Below, piece by piece: positions 1-10,277 of a DNA stretch of 64,000 nucleotides. Numbering within the stretch: position 1 is the first letter of the stretch; every line of letters begins with the position of its first letter. The notes beneath the pieces are model-generated. The model had not been told where the DNA came from and made no database searches. It was given only the letters and a program-made list of their open reading frames with translations. The stretch is taken from positions 124,001 through 188,000 of the forward strand of contig NZ_CP039893.1 in NCBI RefSeq assembly GCF_005221325.1, given 5' to 3'. Both the position numbers and the translations under genes were made by a program. Source of the DNA: Agrobacterium tumefaciens (lineage in GTDB: Bacteria > Pseudomonadota > Alphaproteobacteria > Rhizobiales > Rhizobiaceae).

Positions 1-4
1 CGCC

Positions 5-3000
5 GTGGCCATCGCACACTTCTCAGCCAGCATCATCAGCCGCGGCGACGGCCGCAGCGTGGTGCTGTCCGCGGCCTACCGGCACTGCGCGAAGATGGAA
101 TACGAGCGTGAAGCCCGCACCATCGACTACACGCGCAAACAGGGCTTGCTGCATGAGGAATTCATGCTTCCTGCCGATGCCCCGAAATGGGCGAAAGCGC
201 TCATTGCGGATCGTGCGGTTTCGGGCGCGGTCGAAGCCTTCTGGAACAAGGTCGAGGCTTTCGAAAAACGCTCCGACGCGCAGCTGGCCCGTGACCTGAC
301 GATTGCACTGCCGCTGGAGCTCACACCCGAGCAGAACATCGCCCTGGTCCGTGATTTCGTCGAGAAACACATCCGGGCGAAAGGCATGGTGGCGGACTGG
401 GTCTATCACGACAATCCCGGCAATCCGCACGTCCATTTGATGACCACGTTACGGCCTCTCTCCGAGGACAGCTTCGGGTCGAAGAAAGTCGCGGTCATCG
501 GCGAGGACGGCCAGCCGGTGCGGACGAAGTCCGGCAAGATTCTCTACGAACTTTGGGCCGGATCGACCGATGCCTTCAACGTGCTGCGGGATGGGTGGTT
601 CGAGCGACAGAACCATCATTTGGCGCTTGCCGGGATCGATCTTCGCATCGATGGACGCTCCTACGAGAAGCAGGGTATCGAACTTGAGCCCACCATCCAT
701 CTCGGCGTCGGTGCCAAGGCGATCGAGCGCAAAGCGGCGAGCCGGGGTGTCAGGCCGGAGCTGGAGCGGATCGAGCTGAACGAGGAGCGACGCTCGGAAA
801 ATGCCCGCCGGATCCTACGCAATCCCGCCATCGTGCTCGACCTGATCACGCGGGAAAAGAGCGTCTTCGACGAACGCGATATAGCCAAGGTATTGCACCG
901 TTATATCGACGATCCCGCAGTCTTCCAACAACTCATGGTCAGGATCATCCTGAACCCGGAAGTGCTGCGGCTGCAGCGCGAAACGATCGATTTTGCGACC
1001 GGAAAGAAAGTGCCGGCGCGTTATTCGACGCGAGCGATGATTCGGCTGGAAGCGACGATGGCGCGGCAGGCAACATGGCTGTCGAACCGGGAGGGAAGGG
1101 GCGTTTCCCACTCCGCTCTCGAAGCCACGTTCAAGCGGCATGAGCGGCTGTCCGACGAGCAGAAAGCAGCGATCGAGCGCATTGCAGGACCTGCCCGTAT
1201 CGCCGCCGTCGTCGGACGCGCGGGTGCTGGCAAGACCACGATGATGAAGGCGGCACGGGAGGCGTGGGAGCTGGCCGGATATCGTGTCGTTGGTGGCGCG
1301 CTCGCCGGCAAAGCGGCGGAGGGCCTTTCGAGCGAAGCCGGCATCGAGAGCCGCACGCTCTCATCCTGGGAGCTGCGCTGGAACCGCGGTCGTGACGTGC
1401 TCGACAATAAAACCGTCTTCGTCATGGACGAGGCCGGCATGGTAGCCTCGAAACAGATGGCGGGCTTTGTCGATGCCGTCGTCAGGGCAGGGGCAAAGAT
1501 CGTGCTGGTCGGCGACCCCGAACAGCTGCAGCCCATTGAGGCGGGCGCTGCCTTCCGCGCCATTGTCGATCGGATTGGTTACGCTGAACTCGAAACGATC
1601 TATCGCCAGCGCGAGGACTGGATGCGCAAGGCGTCGCTCGATCTGGCGCGCGGCAATGTCGAGAAGGCGTTGGCGCTCTACAATGCCAATGCGAGAATTG
1701 TTGGCGAACGTCTGAAGGCGGAAGCGGTTGAGCGCCTGATCGCCGACTGGAACCATGATTACGATCAGACGAAGACGACATTGATCCTCGCCCATCTGCG
1801 CCGCGACGTGCGCATGCTCAACGTCATGGCGCGCGAGAAGCTGGTCGAGCGCGGCATCGTCGGCGAGGGCCACGTCTTTAGAACGGCTGACGGCGAACGC
1901 CGTTTCGACGCAGGCGATCAGATCGTCTTCCTGAAGAATGAAACCTCACTTGGGGTAAAGAACGGCATGATCGGCCATGTCGTTGAGGCTGCGCCGAACC
2001 GCATCGTTGCGGTGGTCGGGGATCGGGATCATCGGCGGCATGTTGTGGTCGAACAACGCTTCTACAGAAATCTCGATCACGGCTATGCGACGACCATCCA
2101 CAAGTCTCAGGGCGCCACTGTCGACAGGGTCAAGGTGCTGGCCTCTCTGTCGCTCGATCGGCATCTGACCTATGTGGCGATGACCCGTCATCGCGAGGAT
2201 CTTCAGCTCTATTACGGGCGCCGTTCCTTCGCCTTCAACGGTAGCCTGGCAAAGGTTCTTTCTCGAAAGAACGCCAAGGAGACGACGCTCGATTACGAGC
2301 GTGGCAAACTCTACCGCGAGGCCCTCCGCTTTGCCGAAAACCATGGCCTGCACATCATGCAGGTGGCTCGAACAATGCTGCGCGACCGGCTCGACTGGAC
2401 GCTGCGCCAAAAAACAAAGGTTTCCGATCTCGTTCATAGGCTTCGTGCGCTCGGTGAGCGCCTCGGCCCCGACCAATCCCCAAAAACCCAAACGATGAAG
2501 GAGGCCGGGCCCATGGTCGCAGGCATCAAGACATTCTCCGGCTCTGTTGCCGACACGGTCGGTGACAAGCTCGGCGCCGATCCCACGCTGAAGCAGCAAT
2601 GGGAGGAGGTCTCGGCGCGCTTCCGCTACGTCTTCGCCGATCCCGTAACCGCCTTCCGCGCCATCAACTTCGATACCGTTCTGGCAGATAAGGAGATGGC
2701 GAAGCAGGTCCTCCAAAAGCTTGAGGCGGAGCCGGAGACTATCGGTCCATTGAAGGGCAAGACCGGCATTCTGGCAGGCAAGGCAGAGCGCGAGGCACGT
2801 CGCATCGCCGAGGTGAATGTGCCTGCTCTCAAGCGCGATCTTGAGCAATATCTTCAGATGCGCGAGACTGCCACGATGCGGCACCAGGCGGACGAGCAGA
2901 CGCTGCGCCAGCGGGTCTCGATCGACATTCCGGCACTGTCGCCGGCAGCGCGTGTTGTGCTGGAGCGGGTGCGTGACGCCATCGACCGCAACGATCTTCC

Positions 3001-3307
3001 GGCGACGATGGCCTACGCGCTCAGCAATCGTGAAACCAAGGTCGAAATCGACGGGTTCAGTCAGTCGGTTACGGAGCGGTTCGGGGAACGAACGCTGCTG
3101 AACAACGCCGCGCGCGAGCCTTCCGGAACGCTGTACGAAAAACTCTCTGAGGGCATGACGCCGGAGCAGAAGCAGCAGCTCAAACAAGCCTGGCCGGTGA
3201 TGCGGACAGCGCAACAGCTCGCGGCCCACGAGCGCACCGCTCAATCGCTAAGGCAAGCCGAGGAACAGCGTCTAACCCAGCGCCAGGCGCCGGTGCTGAA
3301 GCAATGA
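5..3307 (+). CDS. traA: TraA conjugal relaxase/helicase
   Basis: TraA nicks the plasmid at oriT and unwinds the strand for conjugation. The 1100-residue protein starts with GTG at base 5. Residues 1-250 form a MobA/MobL-type relaxase with the metal-binding motif [10 protein letters not shown] at 141-150. A RecD-like helicase follows, with Walker [10 protein letters not shown] near 404, Walker B DEAG near 475 and the helicase motif [10 protein letters not shown] near 700. The C-terminal 300 residues have no clear motif. Length and domain order match TraA of Ti plasmids such as pTiC58. Its stop overlaps the traF start (ATGA), so traAFBH should be one transcript. oriT and the divergent traCDG genes would lie to the left, outside the window. 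Identity is secure; the exact start is slightly less so because the window begins just upstream. Confidence 0.96.
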   Translation: MAIAHFSASIISRGDGRSVVLSAAYRHCAKMEYEREARTIDYTRKQGLLHEEFMLPADAPKWAKALIADRAVSGAVEAFWNKVEAFEKRSDAQLARDLTIALPLELTPEQNIALVRDFVEKHIRAKGMVADWVYHDNPGNPHVHLMTTLRPLSEDSFGSKKVAVIGEDGQPVRTKSGKILYELWAGSTDAFNVLRDGWFERQNHHLALAGIDLRIDGRSYEKQGIELEPTIHLGVGAKAIERKAASRGVRPELERIELNEERRSENARRILRNPAIVLDLITREKSVFDERDIAKVLHRYIDDPAVFQQLMVRIILNPEVLRLQRETIDFATGKKVPARYSTRAMIRLEATMARQATWLSNREGRGVSHSALEATFKRHERLSDEQKAAIERIAGPARIAAVVGRAGAGKTTMMKAAREAWELAGYRVVGGALAGKAAEGLSSEAGIESRTLSSWELRWNRGRDVLDNKTVFVMDEAGMVASKQMAGFVDAVVRAGAKIVLVGDPEQLQPIEAGAAFRAIVDRIGYAELETIYRQREDWMRKASLDLARGNVEKALALYNANARIVGERLKAEAVERLIADWNHDYDQTKTTLILAHLRRDVRMLNVMAREKLVERGIVGEGHVFRTADGERRFDAGDQIVFLKNETSLGVKNGMIGHVVEAAPNRIVAVVGDRDHRRHVVVEQRFYRNLDHGYATTIHKSQGATVDRVKVLASLSLDRHLTYVAMTRHREDLQLYYGRRSFAFNGSLAKVLSRKNAKETTLDYERGKLYREALRFAENHGLHIMQVARTMLRDRLDWTLRQKTKVSDLVHRLRALGERLGPDQSPKTQTMKEAGPMVAGIKTFSGSVADTVGDKLGADPTLKQQWEEVSARFRYVFADPVTAFRAINFDTVLADKEMAKQVLQKLEAEPETIGPLKGKTGILAGKAEREARRIAEVNVPALKRDLEQYLQMRETATMRHQADEQTLRQRVSIDIPALSPAARVVLERVRDAIDRNDLPATMAYALSNRETKVEIDGFSQSVTERFGERTLLNNAAREPSGTLYEKLSEGMTPEQKQQLKQAWPVMRTAQQLAAHERTAQSLRQAEEQRLTQRQAPVLKQ

Positions 3308-3834
3308 GACGGAAGAGGATTCTTCAGTTTCTCGCGGGCGCCGCCGTCGTCATGTCCGTAGTGACGGCGACGGCGTTCACGGGTGGCTATCGCCTGAACC
3401 TGACCCCAAGCGAGCCGCTCGGCCTCTGGCGTATCGAAGAGCTTCAGCGTCCGGTCGCGATCGGCGACCTGGTGTTTTTATGCCCACCCATGACAGCTGT
3501 CTTCGCAGACGCATGGCGGCGCGGATATCTGCGCCGAGGGCTTTGCGCCGGCGGCTTTGCGCCGCTGATCAAGACGGTCGCAGCACTTCCCGGACAGCGT
3601 GTCGACATCACCGATCGCGGGTTCATCGACGGTCGTCTGGTTCCCGCATCGTCTGTGTGGCGCACGGACGGCGAGGGCAGGATGCTCTTGCCTGATCCCG
3701 GCGGCGTTGTGCCGCCGTATCATCTCTTCCTTCACTCATCCTTCGCGAGCTCCTATGATAGTCGATACTTTGGCCCGGTTCCGGATTCCGGTCTGCTCGG
3801 CCTGGCGCGGCCGGTCCTCACCTTCGATCCGTGA
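3304..3834 (+). CDS. traF: TraF, signal-peptidase-like conjugal protein
   Basis: TraF is a peptidase of the S26 family. By analogy with RP4 TraF it matures the pilin of the mating-pair apparatus at the inner membrane. The 176-residue protein begins with a short basic segment and a hydrophobic helix (residues 6-25). The likely catalytic serine is S36 in TPSEPLGLW and the likely general base is K90 in [10 protein letters not shown], the spacing expected for this family. The start ATG overlaps the traA stop (ATGA), which indicates translational coupling. The 3' end overlaps the probable start of traB. The Ser/Lys assignment rests on motif position only. Confidence 0.93.
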   Translation: MRRKRILQFLAGAAVVMSVVTATAFTGGYRLNLTPSEPLGLWRIEELQRPVAIGDLVFLCPPMTAVFADAWRRGYLRRGLCAGGFAPLIKTVAALPGQRVDITDRGFIDGRLVPASSVWRTDGEGRMLLPDPGGVVPPYHLFLHSSFASSYDSRYFGPVPDSGLLGLARPVLTFDP

Positions 3835-5050
3835 TCGCGGTGACGACCAGAGGAACGAGCGCTGGAAACCCATCCTTCTGATCATCGCCTCGATTGCCTG
3901 TGGGAGGATCGGCTGGAGCGGCGAGGTGCTTCTTCTCCCGCTCGCCATGTTCTTTCCGTTGCTCTGGGCAATGGCGCCGTCACGTATGATCGCCGCACTT
4001 GTTGCGGCGGGCTATTTCCTGGCGGCCTCGCGCGGATTGCCGCAGGGCGTGGCGAACTTCTATGCCGCCGATCTTTGGCCCGGTCTGGCGCTTTGGGCGA
4101 TGGCTTCCGCATCCTTCGTCATTGTCCATGCAGTGTGCTGGACGAAACCTCGTGGCGGAGACTCTTCGGGGACGAGAGGGACGGACGCGGCGAGAGCGCT
4201 CCGCTATCTGCTCGCCATGGCGCTGACAGGACTGCCGCCATTTGGCATCACGGGCTGGGCGCATCCGCTGACAGCCGCCGGCGGCTTGTTTCCCGGGCGG
4301 GGTTGGTCAGGCCTTGGCGCGACCGCGATCCTGTTGGTCCTCATGACCGGTCGAAGATGGCAAATCGCGGTCGCAGTCCTCGGAGGACTTTGCGTCTGGT
4401 CCGCCACGAACTGGACGCCCCCGAAACTAACACCCGGATGGATGGCCGTCGATCTGAAACGAGGGGGAGACCTTGGGCGCGATGGCTCGCTTAACTATCA
4501 CCGTGACCTGATCGCGACAGTGCGTCGGACGATTGCTGAGCAGCCGGACGTATATGTTGCGGTGCTGCCCGAAAGTGCGCTCGGCTTCTGGACGCCGACC
4601 GTTGCGCGGCTCTGGCGTGAAGGTCTCCGTGGCTCGGACCTCATCGTCATCGCTGGTGCTGCCGTCGTCGATCCCAAAGGCTACGACAATGTGATGGTGG
4701 CGATATCGGCCGATAAATCGAACATCCTCTATCGCGAGCGCATGCCGGTTCCCGGATCGATGTGGCAACCATGGTTGCCATGGACCGGGCAAGGAGGTGG
4801 CGCGCGGGCCGACTTCTTCGGCAATCCGGTGGTTGAGGTTGACGGAGCAAGGGTCGCGCCGCTGATTTGCTACGAGCAGCTCATTCTCTGGCCGGTCCTT
4901 CAATCGATGCTGCATTCGCCCGAGGTGATCGTTGCCGTCGGCAATGGCTGGTGGACGGAAAACACATCGATCGTCGCAATCCAAAAAGCGAGCGTCTCAG
5001 CCTGGGCAAGGCTCTTTGACCTGCCCGTCGTTATGGCCTTCAACACATAG
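3755..5050 (+). CDS. traB: TraB conjugal transfer protein, CN-hydrolase fold
   Basis: TraB of Ti plasmids is needed for efficient conjugation; its reaction is not established. The protein has about five hydrophobic membrane segments in its first half ([24 protein letters not shown] and others). A C-terminal carbon-nitrogen hydrolase domain resembles apolipoprotein N-acyltransferase: LPESALGFW carries the likely Glu and PLICYEQL the likely nucleophilic Cys. Where the acyltransferase has a catalytic Lys (Y-x-K), this sequence reads YRERMPVPG, so that lysine may be missing. The frame stays open from 3599, inside traF. I used the ATG at 3755, which overlaps traF by 80 bases and has no strong ribosome site, so the start is uncertain. 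It lies between traF and traH in one transcription unit. Confidence 0.87.
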   Translation: MIVDTLARFRIPVCSAWRGRSSPSIRDRGDDQRNERWKPILLIIASIACGRIGWSGEVLLLPLAMFFPLLWAMAPSRMIAALVAAGYFLAASRGLPQGVANFYAADLWPGLALWAMASASFVIVHAVCWTKPRGGDSSGTRGTDAARALRYLLAMALTGLPPFGITGWAHPLTAAGGLFPGRGWSGLGATAILLVLMTGRRWQIAVAVLGGLCVWSATNWTPPKLTPGWMAVDLKRGGDLGRDGSLNYHRDLIATVRRTIAEQPDVYVAVLPESALGFWTPTVARLWREGLRGSDLIVIAGAAVVDPKGYDNVMVAISADKSNILYRERMPVPGSMWQPWLPWTGQGGGARADFFGNPVVEVDGARVAPLICYEQLILWPVLQSMLHSPEVIVAVGNGWWTENTSIVAIQKASVSAWARLFDLPVVMAFNT

Positions 5051-5062
5051 GGAGTACCCGGG

Positions 5063-5692
5063 ATGCTCGATCCCGTCCTTGTCCAGCAATGCGCCGACCC
5101 CTCCCTGAAGCCAGCAATCGTCGAGCAATTCATCGCGAAGGCAGGATCGCAGGATCCGCTGGCTGTCACCGTGCGCTCAGGCAACAGGATGGTTCTGGTG
5201 CCAAAGCCGACAACGCCGGAAGAGGCTCTGGCTCTCATCCGCGACAATCTCGGACGCAACACCGTTCGCGTTGGCATCACCCAGTATCCGGCAGGGGTCG
5301 GAATCGTCGAGGCCGGTCAATTGAAGCCGGAAATGGTCGAGCCTTGTGAGAATATCCGCATGGGGACAGCACTGTTTGCCAAAGTCTTTCGCATCGTCAT
5401 TAAATGGTACGGCAATCCCACAGCAAAAGAAGTCCTGCCACAGGTTATGGATGATGCGGTCATCGCTTGGCAGACGGGATATTTTGAGGGGCTGGCGGTG
5501 TTTCGGGCCGAAGATCCTGGTCAGGGAAAACTTGCTCAACCCGCTTCAACCCAAAGTGACGAAGCCGAAACAAAAAACGACTCTCGCGAAAATCCAAGAG
5601 ATGAAGACGCTTCATCAGAAGCTGTCTCGTCTGATCCAAACAAGGCCGGCATCAGGATCGACCTGTCGGGGATCGGCGCTCAAGAGCGTTAA
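5063..5692 (+). CDS. traH: TraH conjugal transfer protein
   Basis: This is the last gene of the traAFBH operon. It starts 12 bases after the traB stop, behind a GGGAG ribosome site. The 209-residue product has a soluble N-terminal two-thirds and a polar, charged tail (roughly residues 155-205, rich in Asp, Glu, Lys and Ser) typical of Ti-plasmid TraH. No catalytic motif is recognisable and no signal peptide is obvious. The assignment rests on position, length and general sequence character. Its molecular role is not known. Confidence 0.88.
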   Translation: MLDPVLVQQCADPSLKPAIVEQFIAKAGSQDPLAVTVRSGNRMVLVPKPTTPEEALALIRDNLGRNTVRVGITQYPAGVGIVEAGQLKPEMVEPCENIRMGTALFAKVFRIVIKWYGNPTAKEVLPQVMDDAVIAWQTGYFEGLAVFRAEDPGQGKLAQPASTQSDEAETKNDSRENPRDEDASSEAVSSDPNKAGIRIDLSGIGAQER

Positions 5693-5842
5693 GCCTGCCG
5701 CCAGAGTGCGATGAAATTGGAATCGCGCCACCCGGACTCCCTGCAGGCTTGCCGCTGCCTGCAGCATATTCAGCTCGGACGGATCATTGAAGACGCTCCA
5801 GATCAACACAATATCTTCCGCACGGTGTATGCGGAGGCGATC

Positions 5843-6301
5843 ATGTGGTCAGAGATGCCAATCGGTAAGTATAAGGGTAAAACGCTACCGCAGTTGTTGC
5901 TGACGGACCCGGACTATTTTTTCTGGGCGATGGAGCAGGATGACTTTTTCAGGGGCGGTCTTGCAAAGCAGGCAGCCGACATCCTCCGTAAAGCCCGCCG
6001 CATCAAGATCCCCAAACCGGATCCAGCTAACTGGCGCGTCGAGTATTTTCTGACACCCGACGGTAAGTTCGCGCATTTTGACATTGTCGAGGCTGATCGC
6101 GCACCGCATGTCGGCTCAAGCAGGACTTCCCGCTCGCCGACGCTCGATTTCGCATATGCCCGCCAGACAAGAGACTATGACAAGCTCGGCTACAAGCATT
6201 TCATCAAGAGCTTCAAATATTTCTATTTCGGCAACTCGGAGGTGCGGCTCAACAGGACGAAATGCGAAGCATTCTTCGCTAACCCGGCCAATTTCAGCTA
6301 G
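5843..6301 (+). CDS. Hypothetical protein with DUF3820-like N-terminus
   Basis: I do not recognise a specific named gene. The first 35 residues (PIGKYKGKTLPQLLLTDPDY, then FFWAME) fit the short DUF3820/exonuclease-X-tail pattern: G-K-Y-K-G-K-T, then D-P-x-Y and W. The rest, about 152 residues in total, is basic and aromatic-rich (KHFIKSFKYFYFG) with no catalytic motif. The frame is open upstream to 5711, but the ATG at 5843 has a perfect GGAGG at 5833-5837 five bases before it, so I chose that start. It lies 150 bases past traH on the same strand and may be co-transcribed. A nucleic-acid-binding role is only a guess. Confidence 0.65.
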   Translation: MWSEMPIGKYKGKTLPQLLLTDPDYFFWAMEQDDFFRGGLAKQAADILRKARRIKIPKPDPANWRVEYFLTPDGKFAHFDIVEADRAPHVGSSRTSRSPTLDFAYARQTRDYDKLGYKHFIKSFKYFYFGNSEVRLNRTKCEAFFANPANFS

Positions 6302-6325
6302 TGCTTCCCGTTTCAGGCAGGATGA

Positions 6326-6760
6326 ATGAACGATAGGACCACATAGCCCCTCAGCCCATGGAAAGCCTCCCGCGGTCCGATCAAGGTCGACCGGTACCCG
6401 CTTGAGGCAGCCAAGGCGGTAAACGCCTTGTTAACTGGGCCAATTGCAGTTCTTACTTCCGCTGAAGGGGAGATAGTCCTGCCGTTCAGGATCGGGATCA
6501 ATAATGACATCGAGAGATTGTTGAGACCGGGTGCGGCACTGTCGGATCTGCACAAAGCGCTGCGCCGGTACACGCACAGTGCGGCGTATCTTTATGCGAC
6601 CGCGCAGCCGGATGCCTTGCGCCATGATATTGTTGGTGAACCCTTCGGCGCCGTCAGTGATGAGGATCGGCTGAGCGCCCGCCAGACTTTCCTGATCGTT
6701 CAGGAACGACGCAAGCAGCGCCGCGAGCAACGTGAAAGCGAAAAATTAGCTCAAAACTAA
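6326..6760 (+). pseudogene. ProQ/FinO-family RNA chaperone gene with an amber codon at position 7
   Basis: The frame beginning with ATG at 6326 reads six codons, meets TAG at 6344-6346, and continues as PLSPWKASRGPIKV and then a ProQ/FinO domain. That domain shows PFRIGINNDIERLLRPG, DLHKALRRYTHSAAYL and the ending GAVSDEDRLSARQTFL. Proteins of this family bind RNA; FinO represses F-plasmid transfer, and other members act on small RNAs. The coding sequence after the stop has no further break, which suggests a recent CAG-to-TAG change or continued use by reinitiation (an in-frame TTG lies at 6428). The basic tail (RRKQRREQRESEK) is retained. Its place between traH and traM would suit an RNA-level transfer regulator, but that is inference. 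Confidence 0.72.
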
Positions 6761-7098
6761 TCCGACAGGCGCGTGAAATCATCTCTGACGGCGGTTTCGT
6801 GAAAAATTGCACCTACGCGATCCACATCATGACTGGCTTCTCCATGGAATGACTCTTATAAGGGTCTTCGACGCAGTACGCGCTGCGTTGCGGCTTAGAA
6901 TCCGCAGATGAACGGTTGGCGCTGACCGGAATGGCGCCAGGAACCCTCTGACTTTGTGTCCGGGGGCCTGCGGCGTATGTCCAGGCTCCGGCTAAAGGTC
7001 GCAGGGCCGATTCATCTCGGATTCTAACCCCCGGCAAGGGTTCACAGGGTTCAACGTCAGCGGAGGCGCACCGCGGACCAACAAGGGATAGGTGAGGA
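6761..7098. other. Intergenic region upstream of traM
   Basis: About 340 bases without a credible gene. It must hold the traM promoter. I found no convincing 18-bp tra box (the TraR site) by eye; a diverged one cannot be excluded. The ribosome site of traM (GGTGAGGA, 7091-7098) lies at its right end. Confidence 0.4.
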
Positions 7099-7407
7099 AT
7101 GGAACTGCAAGATGCCACAGTGACGAAGAAGGTCGAGCTCCGCCCATTGATCGGGCTGACGCGCGGATTACCTCGGGCGGATCTGGAAACCATCACGGTT
7201 GACGCTATCAGGACGCACCGGCGATTGGTGGCAAAAGCCGATGAACTCTTCCAGGCTCTCCCGGAGACTTACAAAACCGGAAAAGAAGCCGGCGGCCCAC
7301 AGCATGTTCGATACATTGAAGCGATCATCGAAATGCATGCGCAGATGAGCGCCGTGAAAACCTTGATCAGTATTCTTGGCTTCATTCCCAAGGTCGTCTT
7401 TAACTGA
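7099..7407 (+). CDS. traM: TraM, TraR antiactivator
   Basis: TraM is a small helical protein that binds the quorum-sensing activator TraR and keeps it from DNA, setting the threshold for conjugation. The 102-residue product carries the family sequence nearly throughout: VTKKVELRPLIGLTRGLP at the N-terminus, then TIRTHRRLV-like and KADELFQALPETYKTG segments, and ends ISILGFIPKVVFN. It is full length and starts at ATG 7099 behind GGTGAGGA. It lies downstream of traAFBH on the same strand, as in nopaline-type plasmids, but here 6.7 kb of vir-like and IS-derived DNA separates it from traR. Confidence 0.97.
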   Translation: MELQDATVTKKVELRPLIGLTRGLPRADLETITVDAIRTHRRLVAKADELFQALPETYKTGKEAGGPQHVRYIEAIIEMHAQMSAVKTLISILGFIPKVVFN

Positions 7408-7929
7408 CAGCTGGCAAAGTCAAGCGCGGACAATCATCGTGTGAGGGCGGATATGGCTGTATCGCTTGGTCTACGTGCTTAAGCTGCGCGTCTAGTGGTG
7501 GCTTCGCCCATCGTGTTCCTCAGCGGGTGCCGGCTTGATCTGTGTCGTCAATCATTTCGATTATTTCGTAGGTTTTGATGAGCCTCTAGATGCCTTCATT
7601 CAGTGACACAAGCGCCACATCCGGCGAAATTGCGCGGATCTGAATTTTAACGAGATAAGCCGGTTCCCAAATTCAGGATACTCGGCCGCCTCGCGCTTGA
7701 ACTGGTGAACTGCCTCACCGGCGGCATCCGAACTCTCGTAAAAGTAAAGGACCATGACCCCGGCTCGGACAAAACAGAATTGACTAAGCCACAATCACAG
7801 GCCCGATTGACAGTGACCCTTCCTGCGCCCATCGTCGTCTCCGACTCCGCATAATTATTGGCGGCGCTAAATTGCGCATCTCGGTTACGCCGCAGGAAAG
7901 AGTGACCCGGGAATTTGCACCCTTCACTA
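7408..7929. other. Gap after traM with a weak gene relic
   Basis: No intact gene. On the minus strand, 7600-7794 encodes a 64-residue stretch ending FGNRLISLKFRSAQFRRMW. This faintly resembles the end of MmyB-type ligand domains of XRE regulators (S-x-x-F-x-x-x-W). It has no supported start and I treat it as a possible relic only. Confidence 0.3.
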
Positions 7930-8316
7930 TCATGCCCCTTCAACGAGCGGATCAGCGCCAGTCAGGTGCGGTATCAGCCTCGACCTTCAAAACACAAACG
8001 CCCTTGCAACCGATCTCAATGCGCGATGGTTTTACCGAGCGCTTCGCAGTCGTAGGTTTGGCCGTCGCATTCGGCCGCTCCGCTTCACTGATCGGCTCCG
8101 ACGCAATCAGCGCAACAGCAGGAACGAAACCACTGGGTTGGTCGCCGCGAACTTCCTGCGCCGGGTGTAAATCTGCTGGGGACGGATATCGTGCCGATGG
8201 GCGACATCCACGATCCTTGCGCCTGAAGCGGCAGCCTCTTCCAATATCTGTAGCTTATCGTCATCAGACCAGTCACGCCGACGCTCGACCCCTGTCAAAA
8301 TCTTCATAAGGCCCAT
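7930..8316 (-). pseudogene. IS66-family tnpA remnant
   Basis: The minus strand from 8316 encodes MKILTGVERRRDWSDDDKLQ followed by ILEEAAASGARIVDVAHRHD, the helix-turn-helix start of an IS66 OrfA transposition protein, then IRPQQIYTRRRKF. The frame breaks near 8110. Downstream, in a shifted frame, RIEIGCKGVCVLKVEADTA matches the OrfA end pattern, and a further shift near 7953 gives ALIRSLKG. At least two indels and the absence of OrfB and OrfC show a dead fragment. It marks the left side of the vir-like segment. Confidence 0.75.
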
Positions 8317-8539
8317 AGTTTATCCGCGATGACGTCGCTGACGACAAAGTTATGGACGTAACTTCCGATGTTCGATGAAAATTTCTACTACAGGCTCACC
8401 GGGCGCTTACGATCCACCGCTATATTCGATAGGTTTGATGGCTTGGCCTCCAGCGTCGAGGCCCCCTTCGATTTTCTAGTTCAACAGCGTAATCCGCTCG
8501 AAAATCACTCAGACAGCGCGGCATGACGGCAAACAGAAA

Positions 8540-8552
8540 TTTCAGTTGAAAC
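8540..8552 (+). promoter_or_regulatory. vir box upstream of the F-box effector gene
   Basis: TTTCAGTTGAAAC fits the VirG-binding vir box (T-N-C-A-A/G-T-T-G-A-A-A-Y) without mismatch. It ends 72 bases before the ATG at 8625, a usual distance in vir promoters. The same 13 bases occur in front of the minus-strand gene at 10278-10601. Confidence 0.78.
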
Positions 8553-8624
8553 GTTATTCTTATAACCGGCGCGGTCTTATTTGATATTGTGGTCGGATCG
8601 CAAGATTTCCGCGGAGTGAGATTT

Positions 8625-9566
8625 ATGCAGAATATTGTATCCAATTCACAGACACAGCAGCAACCCATAGAAAAAGAGGTGTCACCCTTCCATCGTGTGA
8701 TGAGCGACGATCTGATCTCCCGGATCGTGGATGGCATGGTCACTAACGATCCTGTTGAGACTGCAAGGAATATCTCAAACCTTAAGCTCTCTAATAAATC
8801 TGTAAAGGAAAGTGTTGAGCGTAGTGCTGGAGGAAGATTTCACGGACAAATCAATAGACTTGGCGCAGCAAGCAAGGCCTTATATGACCACGCGGTTCCC
8901 ACAGAAGGATTCTCTGAGCATCCTGAATTTCGTCCAGCCTTGCCAAGGGACTACGCCCTGGCCGGGGAGAGAATTGATGCAATCGGGGGAACTTTAAAGG
9001 TGCAAACACCGCAACGAAAATCAGCGCTCGTAGATCATATATTGAATATCGCAGAACCGTACGATCAAGGTCACGCGCTTGAGTATGTTGCGCCCCATGT
9101 CGGTGAATTTAGCTCGGAAGATCGTCGACGTCTTGTCGAGAAAATGCTTGAGCACTTTTCCACCCCCTTTACCGATGAGTTGCCAAGCGATGAAAACTTC
9201 AGTGGAACTTACGCCTTGTTCAAGGCATTGCCCCACATGGAAGATAGCCTGAAGGCGAGGATGCTTGATACCGTGGTCAATAATCCTGATATGGCAGCAC
9301 TCATTCAATCGCAGAAGGAACACTATGATTGGTTGAGGGCGCAAGATGAGTACGAGAAGGCCACTTGGCGCTCCACGCAAAAGCCAACTGTCGATGAGCG
9401 GCTGGCAGACATAGAAAGTTCAGTTAGAAGCAATCTCAGCCTCGGTCAAGGCAGTGACCTTGAGAAGATGCGCTCTGCAAGGCCCCTGCAACAGACTATA
9501 AGTGATACCCTCAATCTCGCGCGTGAAGAACTCAAAAGCCGCGCCCCCGACGTCCGAGGGAGGTAA
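8625..9566 (+). CDS. VirF-like F-box effector, probably type IV secreted
   Basis: VirF of octopine Ti plasmids is an F-box protein sent into plant cells, where it joins SCF ubiquitin ligases to remove VIP1/VirE2 from the T-complex. Here residues 26-65 contain DDLISRIVDGMVTNDPVETA and then RNISNLKLSNKSVKE, which I align by memory with the VirF segment TNNPVESAENIANF. A later ILNIAEP matches VFNVAEP of VirF. The protein is 313 residues, against about 202 for VirF, with an extra charged C-terminal region ending RAPDVRGR; an Arg-rich tail is typical of VirB/D4 substrates. The start is ATG 8625 with GGAG at 8613-8616; a GTG at 8589 is less likely. A vir box precedes it. Plant Skp1 binding is inference from the motif. 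Confidence 0.82.
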   Translation: MQNIVSNSQTQQQPIEKEVSPFHRVMSDDLISRIVDGMVTNDPVETARNISNLKLSNKSVKESVERSAGGRFHGQINRLGAASKALYDHAVPTEGFSEHPEFRPALPRDYALAGERIDAIGGTLKVQTPQRKSALVDHILNIAEPYDQGHALEYVAPHVGEFSSEDRRRLVEKMLEHFSTPFTDELPSDENFSGTYALFKALPHMEDSLKARMLDTVVNNPDMAALIQSQKEHYDWLRAQDEYEKATWRSTQKPTVDERLADIESSVRSNLSLGQGSDLEKMRSARPLQQTISDTLNLAREELKSRAPDVRGR

Positions 9567-10277
9567 CCTCAGTTATTTCGTAGAATTGTTGCGAACTACG
9601 AGACGACGACGAGAACCATGTGTCGCGCTATCCGGCGTTATCAACAGTGTTGGCGAAAAGATCAAGGCGCTCTCGTAGGGTACGTGAGACGTTTTGGCTC
9701 ACCGAGCCGCAATATCATTTGTCCACTCAGGTTCGCTTTGTTTCACAGAAATTCGCCTCGATCAACCGAAGGTCCCCCAAGAAGGAAACTTCTCCTAGCA
9801 CATCAAATCCAGCGTCTGCCAAGGTCGGGATACCGTCGATTTCAACGCCTCCGGCGATCTAAACTTCGGGAATTTGTGTCGGTGCACATGTTGCTCGCAC
9901 TTACGGTAGGCCGCGCCAGACGCTTTGCACATCCCATCCCGCTTGGGCGGAGCCTCGAACATTCGAGCATATTCGCGGCTAAATTGCTGGACACTTTCGT
10001 CGCCAACCCTTGCAGCGGCGCTGTCGGCATTCAGGCGTTTTGTCACCATCAGATTTCCTTGCGGCGTAGACTCGAAGGGTCTTCTGGTATTGAACATGAC
10101 TGGTTCCAGTTGGGTGGCGAAAGTTGTGATGGAACGTGGATGGCAGACTTGATGATGGGCATACTTGCCTTCCGCCGCGGTCGGCCATAGTACCCAGCGC
10201 AAGAATTGAGACCGCTAAGACTTCGCTCTATATGGTGATCGATCTCCTTACGGAACGCGATCTGTCGGTGCACCTAA
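9567..10277. other. Region without a recognisable gene
   Basis: About 710 bases. The longest frames are a 190-codon plus frame from 9618 and a 135-codon minus frame (9795-10202). Neither has a domain I recognise or a good ribosome site, and they overlap each other. A short stretch near 9690-9720 reads VRETFWLTEPQ, like the start of IS5-group transposases, so decayed IS DNA is possible. Confidence 0.35.

Noticed and set aside
1946..3244. 432-codon minus-strand frame inside traA
   Set aside because: It is the antisense shadow of a GC-rich, strongly conserved gene; the encoded sequence has no domain and no ribosome site.
9618..10190. 190-codon plus frame and overlapping 135-codon minus frame
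   Set aside because: No known domain, no ribosome site, and the two overlap; kept only as a described gap.
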